Source: Yponomeuta sedellus (taxonomy: Eukaryota; Arthropoda; Insecta; Lepidoptera; Yponomeutidae). Taken from it: DNA of 64,000 nucleotides. The DNA is taken from the NCBI GenBank assembly GCA_934045075.1, contig OW203737.1, positions 1,570,001 to 1,634,000 on the forward strand, given 5' to 3'. This document shows, piece by piece, positions 37,989 to 48,995 of this stretch (position 1 is the stretch's first letter; each line of letters opens with the position of its first letter). Position numbers and translations under genes: made by a program. The notes below the pieces were generated by a model. It searched no databases. It was not told the origin of the DNA and was given only the letters and a program-made list of their open reading frames with translations.

Positions 37989-38372
37989 GCTCGTAGCCCC
38001 GGCTGCTTGAGTGATCTTAAACGATCACGAAGGTTAAGCAACACAGGGCGCGTTCAGTACATGAAAGGGTATGACGGCTATGACTAACGCTAGTGTAATT
38101 TTTCGAACGGTTCCGTGACTCGCAAGGCACGTTAATCAGTTGGTGCCGGCTGCCTTCGATGGTAGTCGTTAAGCCAAGTCAGGGGCCTGTCACAAGTTAT
38201 AAGGATAACTTCTGGCAGCTTACTGCCAGAAGTTATCCTTCGGGCCTTAGCCCGCCACTGTCTTACAATCCTCCACCAACCCGAACTTGGCCCTCGTGGT
38301 AGAGTTATGGCCTAACCTACCTGCGATGCAGGAAGAGACCCGTGCCCCAGAAGTGGGGACATGCAAGTTGAT
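37989..38372 (+). mobile_element. SINE-F11 with clear 5S-like head and internal palindrome
   Basis: Head: GCTCGTAGCCCCGGCTGC, GATCTTAAACGATCACGAAG, GTTAAGCAACACAGGGCGCG, TTCAGTACATGAAAGGGTAT. This is the copy most like 5S rRNA. The body follows, but at 38201-38240 the normal TTGATAACTTCTGACAG is replaced by an 18-bp perfect inverted repeat AAGGATAACTTCTGGCAG-CTTA-CTGCCAGAAGTTATCCTT. Confidence 0.9.
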
Positions 38373-38744
38373 AACGTAACGTACGTAACGTACCGTAATT
38401 ATAAACGTATGCTGTATAAAAAAATGCATAACGAGTCACTCACCCTCGCGTGCCTTCACTCTTTTCTATACTCGTATTAGTAATAACGAGGTCATAGAAC
38501 GATTTGATCAAAATTTATCACTTTCGTGAGATATTGTTCTCGGGAATTGAGATTGATCGCGTGTGATACGCACTCAAGGGCCGCCGTTAGCCAATGAATG
38601 TGAGAAGTCGATTTTATCTTGAGTGTATCTCACCTGATATTGCCCTTGAGAGCGCTACTGAAATCCGACTGTTACGGCCCGAAAAGTCGAAATACACTGT
38701 GAAAAAAAACATTGCCGTGTAAAACGGTGTTAATGATGACGATA

Positions 38745-38887
38745 CCTTTTATATGTCCCCACTGCTGGGGCACGGGTCTCTTCCTGCACCGCAGGAAGGT
38801 TAGGCCATACTCCACGGGGACCAAGTCCGGCTTGGTGGAGGATTGTAAGACAGTGGCGGATCTTTCTGTGAGAAGTTATCAAGCCAA
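38745..38887 (-). mobile_element. SINE-F12, 3' part
   Basis: TATGTCCCCACTGCTGGGGC, CACGGGTCTCTTCCTGCACC, GGAAGGTTAGGCCATACTCC, GTTATCAAGCC. Truncated. Confidence 0.85.
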
Positions 38888-39270
38888 TACAAAGATGTTA
38901 TAATAAGAGTAATTAAATGATTTACAAATAATAATAATTCTCAATAATAATTATAAAAGTCAACAATATTGATTATTAGTCATTGACAATATTATTGACT
39001 TTATATAAAATAATTGATTTGCCTATTTTGGAACGTAACTTCATAATTAACTTTTGTAATTATTGCCGAGGGTAGTAAACTAACAGTTAATGCTTTCAAA
39101 AAGATGCCTGTCACCTCAGTCACCCGAGACCACGGCACCTGAAAAAGTGCCGAAACATCGGAAAATTGTAAAAATGTAATGTACAAGTGAAATCCGTATA
39201 AAAACAGTTTTAATTATGTCTAGTGCTCGTGTTAACTTTAGAAAATACTACCTACCTACGTAAGTTATAA
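38888..39270. other. AT-rich stretch with a GCCGAAACATCGG block
   Basis: 39105-39190 holds CACGGCACCTGAAAAAGTGC then CGAAACATCGG, a hairpin (GGCAC/GTGCC) directly followed by CGAAAC. This kind of block recurs in many arthropod repeats; its element type is not clear to me. Confidence 0.35.
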
Positions 39271-39274
39271 AACC

Positions 39275-39367
39275 AACTAACATGAAATGGTACATGCATG
39301 GTACATGGTTTCGAAGATGACCTGCCGAATGAGAAGTAGACGTTTCACGACTACACTACCGCCGTTT
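39275..39367 (-). mobile_element. SINE-D head, decayed
   Basis: TACATGGTTTCGAAGATGAC, CGAATGAGAAGTAGACGTTT, ACACTACCGCCG match the complement of a tRNA-like head. Confidence 0.5.
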
Positions 39368-39574
39368 CACCATATTGTTCATGAATAAAGCCTTCTAAGC
39401 CCTACCTTGTCGCGCTCTCGTCTTAGATCCGATTACACCGTCAGCACTGAACGTCGTTTATCTAAGAGACTGCTTGCAAACTGAGTGCAAAGTCAATGTC
39501 GTCTTAAGAACATAAGTAAAAAGAGATGCCTTATTTATCGCCTACAATTTTTATTCACAATTTTTCGAAAAATA

Positions 39575-39715
39575 ATTCAATTCAATTTATTTCAACGTAA
39601 AGAATTTATATTTTGTTTGATGACTGTCAAAGTAGGTACAATGTAACATGAAAGTGAAAGCCGCTGCCTAGTGGAGAAAAAGGCAGCAGGAAAAAAAACT
39701 CCACTCTGACCATTT
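39575..39715 (-). mobile_element. LINE-T 3' end
   Basis: TTCAATTTATTTCAACGTAA, GTGAAAGCCGCTGCCTAGTG, GAGAAAAAGGCAGCAGG, CTCCACTCTGACCATTTTTT; plus-strand counterpart at 55618-55741. Confidence 0.65.
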
Positions 39716-41146
39716 TTTCTTCTTAAATCCTAAATCTTATTAAATCTAATACATTAGATACCACCTATACGTGTTAGATTCCATGATTGCCATTAATAAC
39801 TTTAAATGCTAAAGCAAGCATAAAAAAAATAAAGCAAGGTACCCAATGATATGAAAACAATTGTAACAATTGGGAAGCTATACCATTTTTTTTTCTCGGC
39901 TACAATTTTCATCCATAATTTTTTTATTTAGGGTAGAAACTTAAAAAAAATCTGGGTACTAGAACATAATGGACTTAAAAGGATACCGGTCAGAAAGGTT
40001 TTACAAGTTATCAAATAACTTTCATAAACTTATTAGTTCTATAAAGCTGATAAAACTATTATTTTTATGGAACCTTACACTGCGTTTGGCTATTTCCAGC
40101 ATGCACTTGGCTATTTTTTTTAATAGACTTACGCTGATTTCATATATCCTTGACATTAGCGCTAATACGACGTATCGACTGAAATTTCATCTGTCAAAAT
40201 CTAAAAATCAAAGGAGTTAAATTATGAAGAAACTTACAACCGGACATACTAACATACTGGATTTTTACGTGCATGCTTTATCAGTACTATAGTAGGAGTT
40301 CAACTCCTGTCGGTGCAGTATCTTATAATTCTTCACACATTTTCATGTAACTAAATTTGGGAATTTTTAGCACTTGTTAAGAAAACTCATACTCTATCTT
40401 TCTTTTTCGTTTCTTTTCTCTCTCTTTCTCCTGCCCTGTAATACGACATATATAGGCTACACCAAAAATGAGTATATAAAGCGCTGACTTACCGTGAACT
40501 TCTGTACCACGGTACTATGTTACCCACAGAACATAAAAAAAGAGTAGAAGTAGTGACCTGACACATTAGTACGAAAACCAGTGTAACCAAACTGATACAC
40601 ATAAACCAAACGCATACTACGAATGCCAAGCTGCCATTGGTAAATAAAGTCAAGGCCGAAAAGGTGTACATCATAAAAGTTTCGAGTAAAATATGCACCT
40701 TTTCACAATGTTAACAATTATCAAAGTCAAATGACAGTGATGAAATAAGGGTTGGCATTTTGTAGTATCGCTACTCTACACTAGATGGAACTACCGTCGT
40801 TTCGGACCGAAAAGAACTTTTACCTATTAAGACATAAAGTTCAAAATTGAAAAACAAGTACATTCTCAGTTTGGGATGGGACAATGCGAGTTCTAGTTTG
40901 TCGATAGGGAGAACCTATGGACAAATTATACAAACAGTTTAACACATTAACGGCTGAATACGAATACTGATACTCAGAAGTATTTTTGGCTATTTCTTTT
41001 TTGCCTGCGGGTTGACTGGTAGAAAATGCATCTTTTTTACATTATCTTTTGTGCAATGAAGAAATAATACTGATAGGGTGGATACATATACAAATAAAAC
41101 GATGTGTTAGATTTCATAATATTTTAAAATAATATCTCTTATTAAA
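39716..41146. other. Longest unassigned stretch, 1.4 kb
   Basis: AT-rich. The frame at 39969-40220 (plus) and the hydrophobic frame at 40489-40698 (minus) show no recognisable motif, no good start context and low-complexity composition. A 26-bp block at 40525-40550 reappears inverted at 42535-42560. Confidence 0.35.
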
Positions 41147-41250
41147 ACTAGCTTTAACCCACTGCTTCGCCGGCGTTAGAAATTATAATTAAAAATAAAA
41201 CTTTGTCTATCTGTACGCCATGTTTCATAAGTAATACTAATTGATGATGG
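41147..41250 (-). mobile_element. Helitron-like 3' terminus
   Basis: AACTAGCTTTAACCCACTGC then TTCGCCGGCGTTAG is the complement of a ...GGCGAAGCAGTGGGTTAAAG-CTAGT end, the form of lepidopteran Helitron termini. Confidence 0.5.
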
Positions 41251-41884
41251 TACTAATATAATTTGACTTATACGCAAGAGTCTAACCTGGAAGTGAAGCA
41301 CATTTTTTCTGGTATTGCTGCACCACATAAGGCACCCATCTTCCGCCTTTTTAGTTATTATGAAGTGTATGAAAATGCTCTGAATATATTGTGCTCCTTT
41401 TTTGTTGGGAACCAATTTTGCCTTCTTATCGCTGCCATCCATTTTAATTTCGTATCCGGTTTCCTTATGAAAACTAAACGAGAACTCACTTCCAAATTGT
41501 TATGATTCCGAGAGGGTTGTTTTATCATTGCCTCGGTTTGCTGTTGTCAAAGGGGTTGAAATATTAAGGGTAAATAGCAGAATAATAAAAAAACCATAAA
41601 TCAAATAACATAACAAAACAAAAATCTGATGCTCGCCAAGAGAACAACCTCTCGAATAAGTAAACAATATAATAAGTAATTTACTTAATGTTTTGAACTG
41701 AAGTAAAAAAACCACATGAGTCGTTTTCGATAACCTCACTTTACATCTCGGTTGGAATATTTAAAAATGTAAGATTAAAATTACTTTGATAGTTTCTTAA
41801 ATATTGCAGTCCCTGATAAACTGGTGAAGAAAAACTATATCGCGATCTAGCTGTGCTCATGTCATGTCTTGTATGAAAGTAATG
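41251..41884. other. Unassigned stretch
   Basis: Only short accidental frames on both strands at 41263-41739. Confidence 0.3.
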
Positions 41885-42005
41885 TATGAGCTCCAATGAC
41901 AGTTTTTACATGCACAACCACCAGCCGGCGACCGGAGCTTATACATTACTACTTTACCCGGCCCGGCGGCCGGATGGCTACCGGGTGCATATTAAAAGGC
42001 ACTTA
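41885..42005. mobile_element. MITE-V, right half
   Basis: GAGCTCCAATGACAGTTTTT, GCCGGCGACCGGAGCTTATA, CATTACTACTTTACCCGGCC, CCGGGTGCATATTAAAAGGC parallels 36480-36600. Confidence 0.75.
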
Positions 42006-42430
42006 GGAAGTAGATATAAAATAACAATAATTATTTTACCTACTTAGACGAATTGGAATTTACAATACCTAAGTACCGTTAAGTATGTATGACTACTAAG
42101 TCATAGACAATTAATTATCGATAGATTTTTATCATGTGTGCCCCCATCCGTAATTGAGTAGAATTCAAATTTTGACAGAAATTTCTAGAGAATGTACACT
42201 TTCTTCGATGAAAATTTAACTTTAGTAACCAGTAAATAAAGGTGGTTTCACTTTCTCATTTTCGGATTGGTTTCCGTGTTCATGTCAATACAAATTTAAT
42301 TAAAAATCCAATGAAATACGTCTTGCAGATGAAATGTTACGCCATGATCGGTATATTTTGGTGCCCAACTTTAATTTTTACTCTCTAACACAGCATAACA
42401 AGGCAGGTTAACAAAGTTTTCACCATTTTT
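42006..42430. other. Unassigned stretch
   Basis: Nothing recognised. Confidence 0.3.
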
Positions 42431-42600
42431 TCTTTACTAGAAGCGCACGGCAACTGAAGTCAACAAAACTGTCACCGACTACGCATAGGCAATACATTGC
42501 TAATGTGAGGCACGCGGGCACCGCCCACTTACGACTTCTACTCTTTTTTTATGTTCTGTGATGTTACCTATCTATGTGGCCTATCTGAAGAAGACATGAA
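42431..42600 (+). repeat. Dispersed repeat fragment
   Basis: GTGAGGCACGCGGGCACCGC and CTTCTACTCTTTTTTTATGT then TCTGTG. The last 26 bp recur at 40525-40550 on the other strand. Confidence 0.4.
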
Positions 42601-43469
42601 TGCACGAACAATCACACATCTACGTACAATAAAATATACATAACAGAAAAAATACTAGATAGACATTAGATAGAAAGACATAAATAATGGGTCGCGGTGT
42701 CAACTGCTGCAAAAGGCAGCTAACTCAGTGGTGTTGTATGGGTTTGATAAATTAACGCTCGTTTTCAGTTAGGGCTAGATCTCAAACGAGCGTTTCAGCG
42801 CGCGGCGCTCAGAGTAGTCAGAGCCAGAGCTGTACCAGAATGTATCCTCCGCCTCAGTGTGCTATTGACACATACTGCTGTATGTGCTTATTGTACGGCA
42901 GCGGTAGTTCAAGCCACGGTCCCTCAGACGACGCCCCCTAACAGGGCTACCCCTCATAATCCCAAATGCCAGAAAATTGGAGTACTAAACTCTGATCATT
43001 ATGCTATAATAAGCGTTAAAGAACTGTTGTGTTACAGTGACCCCGGTCTATGTGTCTAAGTTTTTTTTTGTTCTGTGGTATCATCTAACAACCAGTTTCG
43101 TGGTCGCTATCGGCCATGGTATAAAGCAAGCTGAGGATAAAACATCTTTTGGTGCCGATTCATAGTTTTTGAAATGTTTAGATGATAAGTTTAATTTATA
43201 TACCAAATAAACATTCTATTTATCTATCTGTCGTTAGTGATGAATTGCGTTCAAATTCTTTTTTTTCTCTGTGGTTCAAAGTTTAATTTGAATTGTGAAC
43301 TTGGCTCTTAGTTACCGCTCGCCTAATCCACAGTGATCTGGGTGCGATCCGACGAAGTCTCCACATTGACGTCACAACAAGCAAGCTAAGTTGCTGTACT
43401 TGACACAGTGGGTAGACTTGTTATCTTAATTTAATGAAGCGCAGGTTCAATTTCCAGCTTACTCCGACT
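42601..43469. other. Unassigned stretch with an 11-bp hairpin
   Basis: AACGCTCGTTT at 42754-42764 is mirrored at 42784-42794. The GC-richer part 42780-42960 has a 66-codon frame without recognisable content; not called. Confidence 0.35.
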
Positions 43470-43566
43470 GTTCAATTTGACATGGGTTCAAATCCCTACA
43501 TGTACCAAGGACTTTGTTTTCTTAGTAATATGCATTTGTGAATTTGAAGTAGGTATACCACTAACT
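43470..43566 (+). mobile_element. SINE-D, 5' part
   Basis: ATGGGTTCAAATCCCTACAT (box B), GACTTTGTTTTCTTAGTAAT, ATGCATTTGTGAATTTGAAG, TAGGTATACCACTAAC. Confidence 0.6.
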
Positions 43567-43839
43567 GCTGTGTGGTGTCGGCCTAGAGAATAGCACCAAC
43601 CCAAATTGTTCCCGCGGGTGTCGTAAAAGGCGACTAATGGACACAAACCAGGGGGTGGGCAGCAGCGCCCCCTGCAGTACAATTCCACCAAACTGCGATC
43701 CCCAACCCGCATGTCCAGCGTGGGGATTATAAGCACTACCCCCCAATGATGGCACAACGTTGCGCTATGGCGCTCATTAGGGGAGGGCTATGTCCAGCAG
43801 TTGACTAATATAGCCTGAAGAAGAAGAATACCACTAACT
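43555..43839 (+). mobile_element. RTE-like LINE 3' region with GAA tail and 12-bp target duplication
   Basis: The insert 43567-43827 has CACCAACCCAAATTGTTCC, CGCGGGTGTCGTAAAAGGCG, CAGCAGCGCCCCCTGCAGTA, then CCCCCCAATGATGGCACAAC, GGCGCTCATTAGGGGAGGGC and ATAGCCTGAAGAAGAAG. ATACCACTAACT flanks it at 43555-43566 and 43828-43839. Longest of the GAA-tailed ends here. Confidence 0.88.
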
Positions 43840-44103
43840 ACCGCTAGCGGCATTTTCCCGAGCGCTTCCGTGCTTCGCAAGGCACGCTAAGCCGTTGGTG
43901 GCGGCTGTCATAAAATAGCAGCCGTTAAGCCATGTCAGAGGCCTTATGGGCGGCTTGATAACTTCTGACAGTAAGGCCCGCCACTGTCTTAGAATATTCT
44001 ACCAACGCGTACTTAGTCTCCGCGGTGGAGATGGCCTAATCTTCCTGCGATGCAGAAAGAGACCCGTGCTCCAGCAGTGGGGATATACAAGGGTTGATAA
44101 CGA
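43835..44103 (+). mobile_element. SINE-F13, head missing
   Basis: ACCGCTAGCGGCATTTTCCC, GCGCTTCCGTGCTTCGCAAG, GGCGGCTTGATAACTTCTGA, GACCCGTGCTCCAGCAGTGG, AAGGGTTGATAACG. Confidence 0.85.
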
Positions 44104-44394
44104 TACCACTCAAATTCACTCAATCCATGAATATTCGTCGCTACTTTTGACGTTACGGCGAACAATTTGCGTGCCGGGCTACCCATGCTGGGTTCTCATA
44201 GTGATTAAGCCATACTCTGTCCTTGAGCTAGTGTTGCATTGTGTTAATTGTTTGAAGTATGCTATACTACGCCAATGCCTTGAATATATTAATTTGTTTG
44301 TGTTATGTCAAGTCTGCGCGCACCACGGAGCACGCCATTCCTGCATCGCGCAAGAAAAGTGTTTCACATGATACGTATATACCACAAATATTAT

Positions 44395-44628
44395 GTCCGT
44401 CCACTGTGCGCCCCCCTCGGCCTCGAGGGGGGTCGCTCCCGATGTGGGTTTAGGGGTCTTTAGGACCAAAACCAGTCCCAAGGTGGTGTTTAGTGGGTAG
44501 GCGCACTTCTTGTGAGTCCCACATTGGCAGCACGGTCCGTGCTGTTATGCATGAGCATTCACCACCTCCCTCCCCCGTGCCCTCCGGAGGGTGCCCTTTA
44601 TAGGATTAAAAAAAAAAAGTCCGTCCAC
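44395..44628 (+). mobile_element. R1-clade-like LINE, 3' UTR with poly-A and target duplication
   Basis: The insert 44405-44618 is GC-rich (GCCCCCCTCGGCCTCGAGGG, CAGTCCCAAGGTGGTGTTTA, GTGCCCTCCGGAGGGTGCCC) and ends in about 12 A. GTCCGTCCAC at 44395-44404 and 44619-44628 flanks it. No coding, so clade assignment rests on composition and tail only; it differs from the 3' UTR at 12330-12502. Confidence 0.75.
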
Positions 44629-44843
44629 AGTGGGACCGGCCGTCCTTAGGCATACGATATGCCTGGCGCGAAATTTCTCCTTATAGAGGAAGAGTATGGC
44701 GGTATGGCCTGTTTCTTCTCAGGGAAGAGACCCATGCCCCTCGGTGGGGGCATAATGGCTTGATCATGATGAAAAGAAGAATACGAGCATCTGCTCTTCC
44801 CTGTAATATTGGTTAATATATTATATATTATTCCCTGTAATAT
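44629..44843. other. Unassigned stretch
   Basis: GTATGGCCTGTTTCTTCTCA and GAGACCCATGCCCCTCGGTG at 44700-44755 recall a SINE-F-like 3' end but are too diverged to call. Confidence 0.35.
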
Positions 44844-44871
44844 AACGGGGTGTCAATATATTGACACCCCG
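44844..44871. repeat. 28-bp perfect palindrome
   Basis: ACGGGGTGTCAATA followed directly by its exact complement, no spacer. CAATATATTGACA repeats once more at 44873-44885. Confidence 0.95.
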
Positions 44872-44885
44872 TCAATATATTGACA

Positions 44886-45452
44886 TAAAATCTGTTTAAA
44901 AACGACAAGAAATGATGGTACAGGACTTTATAAGTATAATTATCCTGTAAATAATAATTTCTTTTGACGTTATAAGTAATATATTTCTTTTAATTTATTT
45001 TTGCATGCCTAAAGAAAAAGAAAAAAACTTAACGTGAGGAAAATTATATAAAATCACTTTTCGTGCAAATAAACAATTTCAAGTTCATTGTCATTTTTTC
45101 AAAATAATATTGTTATGAGTTGAAATGCTACGTAAACTTCTATTAGATACTAAAGCTACTATTAATATTGAAAAAACAGACCTAGACAATAATAACAAAA
45201 TCAAATTATGATGAATTATGAAGAGGATATTACTATAATACCTCAACAAAGTACCTACATAATATTGAAGCATTTGCATAAATCAAAGCCCACATTATCT
45301 ACGTGGGATGTAAAATGGTCTATTGGTTTAAGTGGCTAGTACGATGTTTATCTTGCTAACGAATGAGTCGTGCTCGAATCACCTCTCAAATACGATAACT
45401 TCGGCGGGCGTTTATCCTTCTAACCACTTAAGTTAAAAATACTCTTGTTATC
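44886..45452. other. Unassigned AT-rich stretch
   Basis: Nothing recognised. Confidence 0.3.
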
Positions 45453-45822
45453 GTTATCAACCCTCGTATGTCCCCACTGCTGGGGCACGGGTTCTTCTTC
45501 TCTTCCTGCATCGCAGAAAGGTTAGGCCATACTCCACCACGGGGGCCAAGTCCGGGTTGGTGGAGGGTTGTAAGACTGTGGCGGGCCTCACTGTCAGAAG
45601 TTATCGAGCCGCCCATAAGGCCTCTGACATGGCTTAACGACTGCCATTATATGACAGCCGGCACCAACGGCTTAGCGTGCCTTGCGAAGCACGGAAGCGC
45701 TCGGAAAAATACCACTAGCGGTAGTCACGGGACTCTCACCCATCCCGTACCTGACCGCGCCTGTTGTTGCTTAACTAAGTGATTGATTCCAATCACTCGG
45801 TTCGCCTAGGCCACGAGCGCTT
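45453..45822 (-). mobile_element. SINE-F14, full length
   Basis: Very similar to copy F8: CAACCCTCGTATGTCCCCAC, GGGCCAAGTCCGGGTTGGTG, TTATATGACAGCCGGCACC, GCACGGAAGCGCTCGG, ACCCATCCCGTACCTGACCG, CGCCTGTTGTTGCTTAAC, CGGTTCGCCTAGGCCACGAG. A small TTCTTC insertion lies near 45492. Confidence 0.92.
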
Positions 45823-45844
45823 GAGTATTGCTACTAAATCTTTA

Positions 45845-45945
45845 TAAATGCACGTAACTTAGAAAGCAAAATAATTTGCACTCAAACCCACGACCTCCTG
45901 ATTGTTGGGATGGCGTTCTACCGCTGAGTTACCACCGTGTCTATA
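45845..45945 (-). mobile_element. SINE-D head
   Basis: AATGCACGTAACTTAGAAAG, CACTCAAACCCACGACC, TCTACCGCTGAGTTACCACC: complement of a tRNA-like head plus start of body. Confidence 0.65.
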
Positions 45946-47310
45946 TTCTTAAGGATATTTTTTTAAACGGAGTTCTGTTATATATAATTTATTAGTTTTC
46001 CGTTCGGGGATACGTTTGACTGGTAGAAAATGGTTAAGGCACTAAGTACGCCGTAATGTTCACTTGTTTGCGTGCCTTAAACCTATTAATTTTAATAAGT
46101 GTCAAAGGTCAGGCTGGCTATAACTACACTACAATCTCTTTGAAGAATCTCCGGTACAGAGCCAACGAATAGAAACATTAGCGGCAGATACTCGCAAAGA
46201 ACATCCTTGAGCCGGTGTCATTAACCAGCCATTTACGCCACGTCACACTTTACCTTCTGTCGGCGTAAACAATGGTCTATTTTTATTTGGCCGGCTTATA
46301 CGCACACCGAAGCGCTGACTACGGGCGCGCGAGCGTACGTGCGAGGGAGAAGAAAAGCGAGGGAAATGCGCTAGAGAAAAGGACGGTCATTGAAAGCCTT
46401 TTCATAGAGTAGGAGCGGAGACTGTGCAGGTTGTTTGGTTAAGAGTGACTGAGCCGCTCAGAGAAATATTTAAATTAACTTGGCCTTATTTGAATAATTA
46501 AAGGATTCTACAGCTAATTAACGTTGATTGTGTGCGAATCCTGCTCCACCGCACAGTAAGGTGATGAATGGTGATGGAAAGATGGTTCAGCTTGTAGACG
46601 TTTATTTCTACACGTTTCTCCCAAATTCATTGATGATGGTGTATTAATGATGACTGGCTTGAGCCCAATAACTTTACAACATACTAGCCTCGTAAACTGA
46701 ACAGTACTTAGGGCTATGTTAGTGGTGGCCTACTAATAGATGTACGTTGCTAGCTCGTAAAGTCTGTTTTTATATTTTGCGTGAAGTAAAGTTTATAAAG
46801 ACATAAAAAAGACATGAAAAGACGTGAAGATAACACAGATAACTTAATGCGCAAGTGAGATGAAAATTGTCATCATTATCACAATTAACAAAGCTTAATT
46901 GTAAAGTATTCTCTTAGCGCTCCAATCAGAGGTCAGATGTCTAATTATTTGAACCAAATCCTGCCAAAACCGTGCCTTTTTTATTTTTTCCAGAAAGAAA
47001 AGTTTACATAGAAATAAAAAAGTATAATGGCCTATGAATAAGTTAAAGAAGTTATTTTAAAAAAATACAAGAGAAACATATAAATTGACTTCACGTGGAC
47101 TTGTTTTGTATCTCAACGCGGCATAAAACTTGAATACTTCACTAAGATTTGTCAAATGAATAAATAGTTTGGAAAAGGTTTCCAACATCATCCCAAATGA
47201 TTGTGCAGATTTTGACGGTTGGTAGAAAGGGGTTGAGGAATAAAACCGCAACCAAAACATGTCACGCGTCAAAGGTTGTAACTCTGTAACTATATTTCAC
47301 TATTTATTTC
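45946..47310. other. Unassigned stretch, 1.36 kb
   Basis: No frame or family recognised. 46280-46450 is GC-richer (CGGGCGCGCGAGCGTACGTG) than its surroundings and could hold regulatory sequence, but no defined site is visible. Confidence 0.35.
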
Positions 47311-47312
47311 TG

Positions 47313-47440
47313 ATTATACTATTTTTATTTTTAATGCACTAACCCGTGCTAAGGAATGAATTTAAAAACCTATTTAGAGGCTAAAAATTTCACCCATACC
47401 GGGATGGGTGAAATTTTTAGCCTCTAAATAGGTTTCTTTA
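47313..47440 (-). mobile_element. SINE-S1l, fold-back copy
   Basis: Minus-strand S1 3' end from TATACTATTTTTATTTTTAA to CACCCATACCGGG (47313-47402), then directly plus-strand GGATGGGTGAAATTTTTAGC to ATAGGTTT. The two halves form a hairpin of about 38 bp. Confidence 0.85.
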
Positions 47441-47574
47441 TATTTATTTATGTTTGAGCAAAGAAGTCATTACACAGATCCTCTTGACTCCTGCCGCTAG
47501 ATGGTACAAAGCCGTATGACACATTGCGCAGTTTAAGATTAAAATTAACACAACACAGCCCAACCCGACTTTTT

Positions 47575-47800
47575 CCGAGCGCTTCTATGATTCGCGAGGC
47601 ACGTTAAGCTGTTGTTGCCTGCTGTCATGTAATGGCGGTCAATAAGCCATGTCACAGGCCTTATGGGTGGCTTTAACTTTTGACGGTAAGGCCCGCCACT
47701 GTCTTACAATCTTGCGCCAACCCGGACTTGGCCCCGTGGAGTATGGTCTAACCTTCCTGCGATGCAGGAAGAGACTCGTGCCCCAGCAGTGGGAAAAGGG
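47575..47800 (+). mobile_element. SINE-F15, head missing
   Basis: GAGCGCTTCTATGATTCGCG, GTTGTTGCCTGCTGTCATGT, GCCTTATGGGTGGCTT, CGCCAACCCGGACTTGG, GACTCGTGCCCCAGCAGTGG. Confidence 0.82.
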
Positions 47801-48229
47801 TTCATATGGTAACACACAGTCCCATTTGCTATTTTTGTTCATGCTATCTGTCGGGTATTACATCTATCACTAAGTGCTCTCTACTCTACTCTCGATTTTT
47901 TAACCTCTGATTAACGAGATTAAAATTTTGCTATCTGACATTGTAATTTGATTTTTATCGTATCCGCAAAGTCTCCGATAAGGATAAAGGTTGTTACGTT
48001 TTATGGTCATTGATTAGTTACAAAATAGTCTTGATAGTGGAACAATGGTGCAGTTAATAATCGATCGTAAAATCATTTTATGACCTGCAATTGCACTTAT
48101 TTATGTTCTGCTACGTCGAGAGTTACACTGAAGTTCTGTACCTTCTATAACTAAATGAGTTATTACTGTCAAATGAAGTCTATCATTATTATACGTATGA
48201 GATTGATTCCTCTCGGTACAATATATTTC
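47801..48229. other. Unassigned stretch
   Basis: Nothing recognised. Confidence 0.3.
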
Positions 48230-48330
48230 ACGTAAGATAAGATAAAAGTATTTATTGCGATAAAAAGGTACAGTTTTACTTATAAGCTAACTCCTACACT
48301 AGACAAGGCTTATTCTGTAAGAACATTACT
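48230..48330 (-). mobile_element. LINE-O-like 3' end
   Basis: GTAAGATAAGATAAAAGTAT then TTATTGCGATAAAAAGG and CTACACTAGACAAGGCTTAT. Confidence 0.45.
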
Positions 48331-48880
48331 ATATTTGAATTTTCAAACGGGAATAAGAATAAAGTTATATATTTAACGGGTCAAATCGCGATTATTTATT
48401 AGGTAAAACGTAATTACCCGTTTAATATATAACTATGTATGAGTATCGTGAATCATTAAGGATTAAGAATATTCGACAATTTTCGTTTTGAATACAGTAT
48501 GTAACTGTATTAATCGATTTATTAAATGATTTGGCATTGCTAAATTGACTTTTAAAAATAAATTTATTCAATGACACGAAACTAGGGCTTCGTTTAATTA
48601 ATAGGTTTTTCAGAACATCCAAATTCTCATACCCTAGATCCCGTAGTAGTATTGGCATAGTTTGCCTCTGTATTGATGTATCTCTCGTATCCGTTTATTT
48701 AAAAACATTTTTGTGTTTGCCTTGGGTACATAATATTATTACTTTATTTTATGTCAAGCACTTGAGAAGCCCTTTCATCAAAGTGCCTTTCTATATTACA
48801 TTTTTTATTTTAGACTATGCTCAATGAGAAATTCTTTTTTGCAAAATATAAAATGTTACCACCTAAAGTAAATAAAAAAT
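48331..48880. other. Unassigned AT-rich stretch
   Basis: Short frames only. Confidence 0.3.
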
Positions 48881-48959
48881 ACAAAAAAAATGACATGGAA
48901 AACTCGTGTCTCTTCTGCGCAATTTCCCGGCGGTTCTTTACTCTTTGCCACTATCAGTG

Positions 48960-48995
48960 CTATGTACCCGGCCCAGTCGCGGTTCAGTTGTCTCT
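48960..48995 (+). promoter_or_regulatory. Candidate core promoter with arthropod initiator
   Basis: GCGGTTCAGTTGTC contains the TCAGTT initiator of arthropod promoters (A at 48986 as +1) in a locally GC-richer segment without repeat identity. A second ATCAGT lies at about 48954. No clear TATA box; DPE match is weak. Inference only. Confidence 0.3.

Noticed and set aside
37989..38100. A real 5S rRNA gene
   Set aside because: Only the internal promoter part is similar; both ends diverge and a SINE body follows.
39105..39190. Hammerhead-like core at the CGAAACATCGG block
   Set aside because: The CTGAAAA is in the loop of a GGCAC/GTGCC hairpin, so the order of the hammerhead core is wrong.
40489..40698. 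Hydrophobic 69-residue minus-strand frame as a membrane protein exon
   Set aside because: No splice-site pair that would make sense, AT-driven hydrophobicity, and part of it is the inverted 26-bp repeat.
42780..43060. Coding exon
   Set aside because: The 66-codon frame is not supported by splice sites or recognisable protein motifs.
46280..46480. Host promoter or CpG-rich regulatory element
   Set aside because: GC-richer than its flanks, but no initiator, TATA or splice signal could be tied together.
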